A stretch of 64,000 bases of DNA, taken from Myxococcus sp. CA023. Its GTDB lineage: Bacteria; Myxococcota; Myxococcia; Myxococcales; Myxococcaceae. Below, one piece after another: positions 48,527 to 57,714 of the stretch. The notes below the pieces were generated by a model that searched no databases, had not been told where the DNA came from, and saw only the letters and a list, made by a program, of their open reading frames with translations. Numbering within the stretch: position 1 is the stretch's first letter; each line of letters begins with the position of its first letter. The stretch spans positions 1-64,000 of the forward strand of contig NZ_JAAEAH010000012.1 of NCBI RefSeq assembly GCF_010998615.1, read 5' to 3'. A program made the position numbers and the translations under genes.

Positions 48527-49543
48527 TCATCGCATCTTGAGCACCACGCGAAAGCGGGCGTGGTTGCTCATCATTCGCTCGAAGGCCTCGCCAGCGCGCT
48601 CCAGGGGAAACACCTCGTTCCGGGAGCGCACGCCTGTGAGCGCGCTGAAGTCCATGGTGTCCTGCGAGTCCTGGGGAATGCCGCTGGGCCAGCCCTGGAC
48701 GCGCTGGCGCTTCATGATGAGTTGCAGGCTGGTAACGGGAATGGGCTCCGCGCCCGCGCCCAGCAAGAGCAGGACGCCATCGCGGCCCAGGCCGCCAATC
48801 ATGTCCGCCGCCAGGCTGCTGCTCGACGCGGTCATCATGATGACGCGCGCGCCGCCCAGGGCCTGGAGCGCCTTGCCCACGTCGCCCTTCTCCGTGTCGA
48901 TGTATTCATGGGCGCCCAGCTCCGTCGCCAGCTTCCGCTTGTCCGCCCCGCGCGAGATGGCCACAGCGCGGTAGCCCAGCTTGCGCGCGAACTGGATGGC
49001 CAGGTGCCCCAGGCCGCCAATGCCTTGCACCGCCACCAGGGAGCCCGGCTTCGCGCCCATGTTCCGCAGGGAGTTGAACGTCGTCACGCCCGCGCACAAG
49101 AGCGGCGCGGCGTCCTCGGACTTCATGCCGTCCGGGACGCGGGCCAGGGCATCCTGGGGCGCGAGCATGTATTCGGCGTAGCCGCCATCGTAGGTGATGC
49201 CGCAGATCTGCTGGAAGTCGCAGGTGACGAAGTCGCCCACGCGGCACGCGGGGCACTGGCCGCAGTGGCCCCCGTGCCAGCCCACGCCCACGTGCTGGCC
49301 CGCCTTCCACGCCGTCACCCCGGGCCCCACCTTGTCGATGCGGCCCACCACTTCATGGCCGGGCACCCGCGGGTACTGCACGGGCATCCACCCCTCCTTG
49401 GTAATCGCATCGCTGTGGCAGACGCCACACGCATCCACGGCGATGAGCACCTGTCCGGAGCCGGGCTCGGGGACGTCCCGCTCCACGACTTCGAGCGGGC
49501 CCTTCGCCTGCATCACCTGCACCGCTTTCATCTTCCTGGCCAT
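48527..49543 (-). CDS. zinc-dependent alcohol dehydrogenase
   Basis: 338 aa; GGAGG five bases before ATG 49543. Medium-chain dehydrogenase: catalytic zinc ACGVCHSDA (Cys39) and PRVPGHEVVGRIDKV (His63-Glu64), structural zinc with Cys94, Cys97, Cys100, Cys108 (HCGQCPACRVGDFVTC), and the NAD(P) fold AVQGIGGLGHLAIQFARKLG. The C-terminal FERMMSNHARFRVVLKMR is typical. Cytosolic oxidation of alcohols or reduction of aldehydes. Monocistronic. The ATG is followed by MKAVQVMQ, a second possible start. Confidence 0.93.
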   Translation of the reverse strand: MARKMKAVQVMQAKGPLEVVERDVPEPGSGQVLIAVDACGVCHSDAITKEGWMPVQYPRVPGHEVVGRIDKVGPGVTAWKAGQHVGVGWHGGHCGQCPACRVGDFVTCDFQQICGITYDGGYAEYMLAPQDALARVPDGMKSEDAAPLLCAGVTTFNSLRNMGAKPGSLVAVQGIGGLGHLAIQFARKLGYRAVAISRGADKRKLATELGAHEYIDTEKGDVGKALQALGGARVIMMTASSSSLAADMIGGLGRDGVLLLLGAGAEPIPVTSLQLIMKRQRVQGWPSGIPQDSQDTMDFSALTGVRSRNEVFPLERAGEAFERMMSNHARFRVVLKMR

Positions 49544-50049
49544 CGCGCCTCCCCCCCTTGGGTGTAAAGAACGCGGGTGAATATGGGCAGGCTCCGAAGT
49601 GAAGACGACAGTCCAGTTGGAGTTGAGGAGGCGGCCGTGCTGGCGGCCGCCTCCATGCCGGTGTTGCTCCGTGGCGGGTGAGGGTGGCGGGAACCCGCCA
49701 CTGCGAATGGGCCGTCGCCCCTCGGTTGGCAGAGAGTCGAGCGCTCCCGCGACCTCGGTGCCGCCCGCGAGCGCCCCACCCCCAAGGACATCGAGGCGCT
49801 CAACGCCAGACATTTCGCATATGACATTGCATCGAATGAGCCACAAGGTGCTCACGGCGGTTGAGGCCAGTAGCCATCGCAGGCGTACCATGCCGCTGAG
49901 TCCTGTGGCCGCACGGTTGCCAGTGCCTCTCGCATCGCTTCGCGGTGCTTCCGTCGAACAACGTCCGTGAGCACCGTCGTAACACGATGACTGCGGCGGT
50001 AGCGCTCGGTCCCCCCAGCAACCGCTGCAGTCGTGCCCACCTTCGCCCC
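49544..50049. other. gap; promoter and IS debris
   Basis: 506 bp. Apart from the short transposase tail at 49852-49950 no gene is visible. The promoter of the alcohol dehydrogenase must lie in its first 150 bases on the minus strand. Confidence 0.4.
49852..49950 (-). pseudogene. IS630-like transposase C-terminal stump
   Basis: KHREAMREALATVRPQDSAA then WYACDGYWPQPP and a stop resembles the tail of IS630-type transposases (LREALxxVTPxDxxAWFxHxGY). Only about 32 codons are left. Weak. Confidence 0.4.
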
Positions 50050-50132
50050 AGTCAGCCAAACTCGGTCGCTGCATCATCGGGGCGCCGCCGCGACGTTCGA
50101 CAGTGCGTCAAGGCCAGTGAGCGAGGCGCGCG
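50050..50132 (+). repeat. repeat A, locus 15
   Basis: GTCAGCCAAACTCGGTCGCT, GCATCATCGGGGCGCCGCCG, CGACAGTGCGTCAAGGCCAG, TGAGCGAGGCGCGCGG, followed by TCGTCGCGCAGTCTGCCCGG. Diverged at the left and in the hairpin. The outermost copy in the window. Confidence 0.75.
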
Positions 50133-50268
50133 GTCGTCGCGCAGTCTGCCCGGCGACTCGCGAGGCAGGCTCCTGAAATGAGGCAGAGCCCACCGAGTGA
50201 TGGGCCCTCTCTCTCAGGATGCGCCCCGAGAACCACTCCTCTTCGACCGCCAATGGGAAGGCGCTGTG

Positions 50269-51231
50269 CTAGTCCAGAGGCATCGACAACAGCTCCCGCC
50301 GACACGTCACGTAGAGCGTCCGGTCGTGCACCAGCAGGCCGCCCAGGTCGGCGTGGCCGACGTCGTGCACGGCGAGGCACTCGGTGGAGTCGAGCGACCA
50401 GACGCGCACGGTGCCATCGGAACTCCCGGTGCACAGCAGCCCGCGCGAGGGCTCCACCGCGACGAAGTCCACCCAGTGCGCATGGCCCTGCCATTGCCGC
50501 ACGACGCGGCCGGTGCGGCTGTGGAACATGCGGGCCACGAAGTCCCAGGACCCGCAGAGGAGGTGCTCTCCGTCGGGGTGCCAGGCCAGCGCCCGGAGGG
50601 TGTTCGACGGGCGGTTCCACACGATGCCGAGCTGATTCTTGCGCTCGGCGCCGAGGGGCTCATGGCGCGCGGTGGCCATGCGCAGGTGGAAGTGGGCGCG
50701 GACGTTGAGCGTGAGGCCTTCGAGCAAGTGCACGGCGCCGTTGCTTCCGCCCACGGCGACGAGGCCCTGGGCGGGCGCATGCGCGAGCGCGTAGAGCGGT
50801 CCGGTCTCCAGCCTGCGCAGGTTCTCGCCCGTCCATGCGTCCCACAGCTGCGCGCTGCTGTCACCGCTGATGGAGACGACGCGGTCCTCGCTGACGACCG
50901 CGGCGGCCTGGACCTCCTCTCCGTGGCCCTCGAAGGTCTGCACGCGCCGCCAGTCCTTGGAGTCCCAGACGGCCAGGCCGCGGATCTTGTGCGCCTCGAG
51001 CACGCGGCCCAGCTCGGCTTCACCCGCCAGCCGGAACGAGGGCTCTCCATTCCGACAGATGGCCCCCGTCTTCAGGACCCGCGTGCACTCACCAGTCGCC
51101 AGACTCCAGAGGAAGATGCGCCCGCGCCCGTTCGCGGCGATGTGACGCCCATCGGGCCACAGCATTGGCGCCCCGAGCGGATCTCCGTCGGGTTCGCCCG
51201 CATCGAGCCACTGGGGATAACGGCGCCACAT
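50269..51231 (-). CDS. WD40-repeat protein, probably 5'-truncated
   Basis: 320 aa with about six WD40 units: GRHIAANGRGRIFLWSLATG, AAVVSEDRVVSISGDSSAQL, YALAHAPAQGLVAVGGSNGA, RALAWHPDGEHLLCGSWDFV, DFVAVEPSRGLLCTGSSDGT, GGLLVHDRTLYVTCRRELLS. The Gly-Ser-Asp-Gly-Thr loop before Val-Arg-Val-Trp is diagnostic. No signal peptide. The ATG at 51231 has no ribosome site and begins nine bases after the stop of an IS5-type transposase stump (51241), so the original N-terminal part is probably gone. Confidence 0.8.
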   Translation of the reverse strand: MWRRYPQWLDAGEPDGDPLGAPMLWPDGRHIAANGRGRIFLWSLATGECTRVLKTGAICRNGEPSFRLAGEAELGRVLEAHKIRGLAVWDSKDWRRVQTFEGHGEEVQAAAVVSEDRVVSISGDSSAQLWDAWTGENLRRLETGPLYALAHAPAQGLVAVGGSNGAVHLLEGLTLNVRAHFHLRMATARHEPLGAERKNQLGIVWNRPSNTLRALAWHPDGEHLLCGSWDFVARMFHSRTGRVVRQWQGHAHWVDFVAVEPSRGLLCTGSSDGTVRVWSLDSTECLAVHDVGHADLGGLLVHDRTLYVTCRRELLSMPLD

Positions 51232-51240
51232 CGCTTCAGT

Positions 51241-51330
51241 CTAGACCGTGTCCGCAAACTCGAGCCAGAGACGACTGGAGGCGATGAGAACCATCGCCAG
51301 GTAGTTGGCGGCGCGCTTCTCGTAGCGCGG
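51241..51330 (-). pseudogene. IS5-type transposase C-terminal stump
   Basis: RYEKRAANYLAMVLIASSRL then WLEFADTV and stop, the classical last ~28 residues of IS5 transposases (RYEKRA.NYLAM...A....WL). No more of the element remains. Immediately upstream of the WD40 start on the same strand. Confidence 0.75.
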
Positions 51331-51554
51331 CGCGCACGGAGCCGGCGCGTTCCTGCAGCTGCGAAGCAAGTCGGAATCTCCAAGTGACAGGATGTCTCAC
51401 GACTCGGTTGCGCTGGTCACGACGGGGGACGGCGAGCTCTTACTCGGCTGCGGGCACTGCCACCTCGGCGGCAGAGTGGAGGCGAGATGCGCAGTGATAC
51501 TGCGCGAGGAGGACGACCTTGTTTGCGAGAAGTGCCTGGGGTTGAGTTTCATCC

Positions 51555-52772
51555 ATGGTCTTTTCGCACTGGCTTCCCTTGCTCACCCTGCTGGCCGCGC
51601 CGCCCTCATCTGCGCCGCTCGCACCTCGACCCAGCCCCTTCGCGACTTGGTTCGATGCTCGCGTCAAGGAGGAGAAGCCCGAGGTTTTCACTCGGTACCA
51701 GGTGGATCTCGACGGAGATGGTCGGGATGACGAGGTGGTCTGTTACGCCTTCAAGGGAGCGGACGGCTTTATTGGGCACTCGGTCGTCTTGGTGGGGCTG
51801 GCTCGCGGTGAGCGCTTCGCTCTGGGTGGAATAGAGACCACGGACGCGTTCGACATCCCTTCTCCGCCCTCCAATACCCCAGACTCGAGCAAGGCCCTCG
51901 TCCTCAAGTATCGGAACCTGACGAACTCTGCGGAGCTCAGCCTCCGCTTCGACCAGCATGGCCCCATGCTCATGCAGTTCGTTGAAAGCGGCTACCAATG
52001 CACGGAGACGGTGAATCTACAGACGCAGCGCGCCACGATGAGGTGCACCAATCTGGACCCTGATTTCGACGACGAAGACTCCGTGAGTGAAAAAGAAGAC
52101 TTCGTGACTGAAACAACGGTTCTGCTTGTATCCAACGTGGATTCATCCCCCCTCCCCCCGGGACACGTTTCCTCGAGCCAGAAGCAATGGACGGGAAATG
52201 GGGATACGGGCCTGAAGGTGCGCCTCCGGCGTCGCGGCGACATGCTCAGGGTCATCGCTCAGTTGGAGGATGACAGGACAGTGCCTTCCAAGGACGCCAC
52301 CCCCAAGGCCGTCCTCGCGGCGGATCACCTTGAACTGTGGTGGGCCGAACGAAAGTCTACCGCCCCCTCGGATGCACAGGTGCAGTTGGCTGTCGCGCGC
52401 ACCGAGGCAGGTACTCCCGTGGCCATGTGGCTCCGCCCTCCCGCACGAAAGGACACGTCACTGCCTTCGGTACGCTGGACGTCCCCCGCGCAGGTGGAGG
52501 TGGACCTACCACTGAGCTGGCTTCCTCAGACGCCTACGGCTTCTGACAACATCTATACTCACCTCAGCTCTCGACGCCCCTATCTCTCCGTCGCCTTCTC
52601 CGATGGAGACGGGGAGGGGCAGGAGACGCTAATCAGGACCTTCGCCAGATTCTTTGTCGTGAAACCGGGGCGTCGCTATCCTGCGCTGGAGCAAAGCCTC
52701 CAATACTGGCAGCGCGTGAGCAAGCAGGCCACGCTGAGAAGCCTCGCCACAGTGCCGTTAGTGGCACCTTGA
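51555..52772 (+). CDS. secreted hypothetical protein, 405 aa
   Basis: Signal peptide [20 protein letters not shown]. The N-terminal part has an EF-hand-like or FG-GAP-like loop, [20 protein letters not shown], then [20 protein letters not shown]; the C-terminal half has [34 protein letters not shown] and [20 protein letters not shown], a jelly-roll-like region. Possibly a calcium-dependent surface protein. No family recognised. A start at 51392 was rejected because it uses a different frame. Confidence 0.7.
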   Translation: MVFSHWLPLLTLLAAPPSSAPLAPRPSPFATWFDARVKEEKPEVFTRYQVDLDGDGRDDEVVCYAFKGADGFIGHSVVLVGLARGERFALGGIETTDAFDIPSPPSNTPDSSKALVLKYRNLTNSAELSLRFDQHGPMLMQFVESGYQCTETVNLQTQRATMRCTNLDPDFDDEDSVSEKEDFVTETTVLLVSNVDSSPLPPGHVSSSQKQWTGNGDTGLKVRLRRRGDMLRVIAQLEDDRTVPSKDATPKAVLAADHLELWWAERKSTAPSDAQVQLAVARTEAGTPVAMWLRPPARKDTSLPSVRWTSPAQVEVDLPLSWLPQTPTASDNIYTHLSSRRPYLSVAFSDGDGEGQETLIRTFARFFVVKPGRRYPALEQSLQYWQRVSKQATLRSLATVPLVAP

Positions 52773-53123
52773 CTGCTCGTCTGGAAGGCCTCGAATGCGT
52801 GGCCATTCTCCGCATGTTCGACTTCTTCGGCGCGGCCAGCGTCAGAGGGAGGGCCCGCTCGCGGAGGGGCTCCTTCCCGTCGACGGCTTCGAGAAACAGC
52901 ACCTCCTCCTGGATGTCGGGCGCCAGCAGTTGCAGGTCCAGCAGTGAAGTCCAGCGCCAGGGCACTCTCGACGGCCGTCCTGTCAATGTGATTGGGCCAG
53001 CCCCAGTCGACTCCCGAGCAGGGCCGAAGGGTCGCACACCGCTCATGAGAGACACAACAAGAGGGGCGATGGCGCATGTGCCACCGCCCCTCTTCACTGC
53101 CTCAAGGCAACGTCAGGACGGAG
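52773..53123. other. gap with recombinase-associated stump
   Basis: 351 bp. On the minus strand 52848-52960 reads [20 protein letters not shown] then [12 protein letters not shown], a pattern found in proteins encoded next to site-specific recombinases, where 'LPAPxIQExIxFL' occurs. Neither end is intact. No other gene. Confidence 0.4.
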
Positions 53124-56100
53124 TCAGTCCTCGCGCCGCCTCCACACGAGGAGCGAGAGCAACGCCATCGCCAGCGGGAGCGCGGCAGTCGTCCCGGTGG
53201 ACGAGCAACCGCTGGACTCCTTCGGCGCCGGGGGCGTCGGGCTCACCGTCACCGTGACCCGGTCCTCGGCGGACAGGCCACTCTCCGAGGAGACCTTCAC
53301 CACGAAGACGAGCTCCGTGGCGGCCGAGACCTCAGGCGCGGTGAACTGGACACGCGCCTGCGTCGCATCCTGGAGCGTCACGGCGGGGCCCTCGCTCTGG
53401 CTCCACGCGTAGGTCAGCGTCCCCTGCTCCGGGTCCGTGGCCGTGGCCGTCAGCGTGACGGACTTCGCCGAGAAGGTGGACACATCGTCCCCCGCGCTCA
53501 CAGTGGGCGCGAGCGGCACGTGGCGCACCGTCACACTCACCTTCGCGGCCTCGCCACTCAGCTGCCCGTCACTCACCACGAGCTGGAAGACGAGCTCCGC
53601 GCTCCCCTTGGCGACCGCGGGCGCGGTGAAGCTCGGGGTCAGCGTATCAGCGCCTGTCAGCGTGACGGGCAGACCGGAGACCTGCGTCCACTGCTGGCTG
53701 ACCACCGCGTCGCCGTCCGGGTCCTCCGCGCTTCCCTGGAGCGTCACCGTGCTCCCCTCGTCCACCGTCTGCGCGGTGCCCGCGGACGCCGCCGGCGCCT
53801 TGTTCACCTGGCGCACGAGCACCTGGACCATGTCCCTGTCCCGCAGACCCCCGTCCAGCACCGTCAAGCGGAAGGTCAGCATGGTATCGGCCAGCACCTC
53901 CGGCGCGGTGAAGCTGGGCGTGGCGGTGTCCGCGCCACTCATCGCGGCGAAGGGACCCGCCACCTGCTCCCAGCGGTACGTGAGCGCACCACCCGCCAGG
54001 CTGCTGCCGCTGCCCTGCAGCTGCACCACGGACAGCTCATCGACCGCCAGGTCCTCGCCCGCCTGCGCATCGACCTGGCCCGTCGTGCAGACCCCCTGCT
54101 CGTCCACCAGCGCCGTGAAGGGCGTGTTCGCCAACCCCGTGAAGGCGATGTCATCGATGAACCAGCCAACCCCACCGGCCGCCTCATCCGTGCCAATGCG
54201 GAAGCGGATGCGAATCACCTTCTCCGCGGAGGCGGTGCCCAGGTTCACGCTCGACGTCACCATCTGCTTCTGCGTGAACGCGAAGCTCGCACCGCCGAAG
54301 GCTCGGCGCCCGGTGAGCGGATTGACGTTCCCTTCGTAGTTCGTGAGCGTGACGTTGTACCCGTTGGAGGTGATGCGGTTTCCGATATCGGTCCACGTCT
54401 GGCCGTCATCCTCCGACAGCTCGAGGACACCGCCGTCGAAGAACTCTCCACTTGACGCCTCGAAGGCGTAGCGGTGGCGGAAGGTGAACGACAAGCCCGC
54501 CTTGCCCACATGGAGCGGCGGCGAGACGAGCGCGAAGTCCGCGGCGCGCCCCACGTCCTCTCCATGGAAGGAGCGCTCAGACCCGGCATCCTCGTTCACG
54601 GTGAAGGAGACGCCGCCCACCGCGGACGTCATCGTCCATGGCAGCAGCCGCGCATCCACATTCTCGGTCGTCGAGGCCCCAGGGAGCTCGTCCTGCTCCA
54701 CCTTGGCGCTCAGCGTCGCCTTCTTGTCACTCGCAGTCACCCCGTTGGCATCGCGGTAGGAGATGTTGAAGTGGACCACCGAGCGAGGCGCCGCGCCCGA
54801 GAGCCGCACCGGCACCTCCACCGTGGCCGTCTCGTACAGCCCCATGGTGGGGAAGCTCGCCGCCCCACCATTGGCCAACTGCACGGCCTGGCTGTTCGAC
54901 GAGACGGTGATGCTCGTCGCCTGCAGCGGGGCGGTGCCCGTGGAGCGCAGCGTGACGCGCAGCACGCCGCTCTCGCCGTTGTCCAGATACCCGTCCGCGT
55001 CGCAGGTGTTCTCGCTGCCGTCCTCGGTGAGCTCCGCCGAGACGAACACCACGTCCGCGCCCGTGCGGAAGCTCTCCACCACGCCCGCATGGTTCGTGGA
55101 GGCCCGGTCCGGCGCCACCGCGCCGATTCCCGCGCCACGCCGAGCGAACGCCTCCGCGAAGATTTGGTAGTCCGCCGGGTCTCCCGCATAGGCCGCCGCG
55201 AGCAGCGCGTCGCGAGCCTCCAGGAACGTCGGCGAGGCCGGGGTCAGCGTGTACGCGGTGACGAGGTAGCTCTTCATCCGCCGCTGGGCTTCGTTGAACG
55301 AGAGCCGCGAGGAGTCACGCAGCAGCCCGACGTAGCACTCCCACAGCATGGTCGCCCAGACTTCGCCGGCATTGTGGTACTCGGCGTTGTTGCTCCCATC
55401 CGCTCCGAAGGCATAGGGCACGCCGCTGGGAAGACGGACTCCGTTGGAGACGTGCTTGAAGGTCAGCGGGTTCTTGCGGAAGTCCACCGAGTAGGGCAGG
55501 CGGCGAATCCCGAAGTAGGCGGCGTCCGCGCTCATGTGCCGCGTCGCGAAGTCGCCCACCGGGAAGACGCCCGTCCAGTTCGGATTCGAGGCGACCTGCG
55601 CATCCTCCTCGCGCACCGAGAGCAGCAGGGCGTGGAAGTCCGCCCACCCCTCTCCCATGCTGCGCGCCTGGTTGGTGCCCAGGCCCGCTCCGTCATGGAC
55701 GAGCCGGTTGCTGATGTAGTGCCCCCACTCGTGCGCCACGATGCTCGTGTCGATGGTGCCGTCCAGGTCACCCTCGGGGCGCTGAATCATCGAGAGCTGC
55801 ACCCCCTCCGTGAGCTTCCCCCGGATGCGGTCCGCGTCCCCCTTCGGAATCAGCACCGCGCCAATGCGCGACGGCGAGAGCCCGTTCTCGATGCCCATCC
55901 CCTCGGGCATGGACATGCCATCGATATTGGCAATGACGACCCCGATGGCCCCAGCGGCCTGGGCCGTGAGTGCCTTCCGATGGAAGCCGCAGGTGCCTCG
56001 GTCGAAGAGGGCGATGTTCCCCTCCACCTCCGCGGCGTTGGTGAGCGCCGTGCAGCCATCCGTCGTGGAAGGCCCGTCGACGTTCTCCGCATCGAACCCT

Positions 56101-57671
56101 TCGACCACGCGGCCGGACACCGAGAACACGCGGGGGGCGAACTGCGAGGAGACGAACGTATACGGTCCCGCGATGCTCGCGGGGGCCGTCACTTCGACGG
56201 AGCTCCGTGCGGTGCCTCCGGGAAAGATGAACATCTGCATCCGCGGCCGGGCACCGTCGGCCGGGGTGGACATGTTGGCGTTGTTCACGCCACCGAAGTC
56301 CTGCGCCTCCGCCTTGATGCTGTCACCCCCGAGCCCACCCCGCCCGTAGTTGTCATGCTGGGCGTTGCCCGCCGCTTCGTTGAAGCCCGCGTCGTAGTAC
56401 GCGTCGTGCAGCCAGTTGTTCACATAGAACAGATGCGTGACGGCGGACTGAATCTGCTGGGGTGTCTCGTACGGCAGCAGGTTGAAGCTGTGCGGATAGT
56501 CAAACGTCGCGGGCCCCGTGATGGCCGCGCGCAGGTCCCCCGCGCCGAACCCGTCCGGCGAGGCCAGGTCCGCGTACGCGTCCACGTTGTTGCCCACCGA
56601 CTCCTGGGCGTCCACGGGCAGCCACGGGTCATTGCGGCTGAAGGGCGCGTTGTCGAGCGTCACCAGGTTGCGCTCGACGAAGAGCGGCACGTCGCCATCC
56701 GGCGTCCCCGTCGGGTGCGGGATGTGCGAGTTGCCCGACGGTCCAGCGAACGGAGTGAACGGAGACGTGGCATCCGCCCAGACGCGGTAGCTGTGCGCCG
56801 CGTCCGCCGTGAGGTTCTTGCGGAACAGCACCCGGCCGTCCTCCGCGGCGATGACGTACGAGTAGTAATCCGAAGCCGAGGAGCCCGCGGCGCTCGTGTT
56901 CAGCTCCACGTAGTAGGCGGGGAGCAGTCCCTCGGGAAGCTGGAAGAGCACCTGCTTGCTTCGAGCAGGGATGCGCAACCCGACCGGGAGCGGCCGGGAA
57001 TAGGGGACCAGCTCATGATGCGAGTAGCGGCCCGAGGCCCCGCCCGTGAGCCGCAACAGGCTGGCATCGAGCGACTGCCCCGTCAGGTCCGCGAACGCCG
57101 CGGCCACGGCCTGGGGAGCCCCCATCCGGAAGGAGCGCGCGGGGCTCTTGTTGCCCTGCCCCACGTCCGGCGAGAGGTGACCTGAGACGGCCACCAGCAC
57201 GTTCTCCTTGTCGAGGAGCAGGTTGACGGTGCCACGGAACACCTCGACACCACCCACCTCCTGCCGCAGCGTCACCACTGAGGAGCCCAGCGGGCTCCGG
57301 CGAACGCTGGCGACCGAAGTCCCCACCTGCGAGAGCGACCGGCCGCCATGGAACGGAGCCAGCGCATCGAGCTGGAGCCGGGCCGCGGTCGCCGGAGACA
57401 TCCGCGCGTAGTCGCTGGCCGCGCGAAGCGACGGGGGGAACGCCGAACCTTGCGCGGGCCGCGAGGCCCAGACGAAGGTCGGCACGCCGAGCCGGTGCTC
57501 GCGGTGCAGCACCTGTCCGCCCAGACTCTCACTGTCCTCCAGGAGCGAGCGGGCTCCGGGAGCGGGCGAGCGCTCAAGCAGTGCATCGTAGTTGGGAAGG
57601 GAGTCGGCACCCGCCTGCGTGCCCGCGAACGCCAGCGCGACACCGGCGAGGTTCTTGAGGAGCGATTTCAC
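53124..57671 (-). CDS. M36 (fungalysin-type) metallopeptidase with MYXO-CTERM tail
   Basis: 1515 aa, exported by a signal peptide (MKSLLKNLAGVALAFAGTQA). FTP-type propeptide (about 25-330), then the catalytic domain with TSIVAHEWGHYISNRLVHDG (HEWGH at 647-651) and the third ligand region SMGEGWADFHALLLSV (Glu674). A PA domain is inserted before it (TDGCTALTNAAEVEGNIALF, DRGTCGFHRKALTAQAAGAI). After that a jelly-roll (LSFTFRHRYAFEASSGEFFD) and about three Ig/PKD-like repeats. The last ~30 residues are Ser-Gly-Cys-Ser-Ser-Thr-Gly, a hydrophobic helix and Arg-Arg-Arg, a MYXO-CTERM-type surface-anchoring tail. Probably secreted predatory protease; 43 bp separates it from the next gene on the same strand. 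Confidence 0.92.
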   Translation of the reverse strand: MKSLLKNLAGVALAFAGTQAGADSLPNYDALLERSPAPGARSLLEDSESLGGQVLHREHRLGVPTFVWASRPAQGSAFPPSLRAASDYARMSPATAARLQLDALAPFHGGRSLSQVGTSVASVRRSPLGSSVVTLRQEVGGVEVFRGTVNLLLDKENVLVAVSGHLSPDVGQGNKSPARSFRMGAPQAVAAAFADLTGQSLDASLLRLTGGASGRYSHHELVPYSRPLPVGLRIPARSKQVLFQLPEGLLPAYYVELNTSAAGSSASDYYSYVIAAEDGRVLFRKNLTADAAHSYRVWADATSPFTPFAGPSGNSHIPHPTGTPDGDVPLFVERNLVTLDNAPFSRNDPWLPVDAQESVGNNVDAYADLASPDGFGAGDLRAAITGPATFDYPHSFNLLPYETPQQIQSAVTHLFYVNNWLHDAYYDAGFNEAAGNAQHDNYGRGGLGGDSIKAEAQDFGGVNNANMSTPADGARPRMQMFIFPGGTARSSVEVTAPASIAGPYTFVSSQFAPRVFSVSGRVVEGFDAENVDGPSTTDGCTALTNAAEVEGNIALFDRGTCGFHRKALTAQAAGAIGVVIANIDGMSMPEGMGIENGLSPSRIGAVLIPKGDADRIRGKLTEGVQLSMIQRPEGDLDGTIDTSIVAHEWGHYISNRLVHDGAGLGTNQARSMGEGWADFHALLLSVREEDAQVASNPNWTGVFPVGDFATRHMSADAAYFGIRRLPYSVDFRKNPLTFKHVSNGVRLPSGVPYAFGADGSNNAEYHNAGEVWATMLWECYVGLLRDSSRLSFNEAQRRMKSYLVTAYTLTPASPTFLEARDALLAAAYAGDPADYQIFAEAFARRGAGIGAVAPDRASTNHAGVVESFRTGADVVFVSAELTEDGSENTCDADGYLDNGESGVLRVTLRSTGTAPLQATSITVSSNSQAVQLANGGAASFPTMGLYETATVEVPVRLSGAAPRSVVHFNISYRDANGVTASDKKATLSAKVEQDELPGASTTENVDARLLPWTMTSAVGGVSFTVNEDAGSERSFHGEDVGRAADFALVSPPLHVGKAGLSFTFRHRYAFEASSGEFFDGGVLELSEDDGQTWTDIGNRITSNGYNVTLTNYEGNVNPLTGRRAFGGASFAFTQKQMVTSSVNLGTASAEKVIRIRFRIGTDEAAGGVGWFIDDIAFTGLANTPFTALVDEQGVCTTGQVDAQAGEDLAVDELSVVQLQGSGSSLAGGALTYRWEQVAGPFAAMSGADTATPSFTAPEVLADTMLTFRLTVLDGGLRDRDMVQVLVRQVNKAPAASAGTAQTVDEGSTVTLQGSAEDPDGDAVVSQQWTQVSGLPVTLTGADTLTPSFTAPAVAKGSAELVFQLVVSDGQLSGEAAKVSVTVRHVPLAPTVSAGDDVSTFSAKSVTLTATATDPEQGTLTYAWSQSEGPAVTLQDATQARVQFTAPEVSAATELVFVVKVSSESGLSAEDRVTVTVSPTPPAPKESSGCSSTGTTAALPLAMALLSLLVWRRRED

Positions 57672-57714
57672 GAGATGGACCTCGAAAGAGGGATGGATGT
57701 GCTCGGCATGCGCG

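Noticed and set aside
7964-50132. Repeat A as a CRISPR array or integron attC set
   Set aside because: Copies are kilobases apart and not regularly spaced, there are no spacers and no Cas or integrase gene, and the core does not show the GTTRRRY / RYYYAAC ends of attC sites.
51392-51730. Frame with CGHCHLGG and CEKCLG pairs resembling a zinc ribbon
   Set aside because: It overlaps the start of the better-supported secreted protein, its second half is Arg/Ala-rich shadow, and only one Cys pair fits. Possibly a small remnant, but not enough to call.
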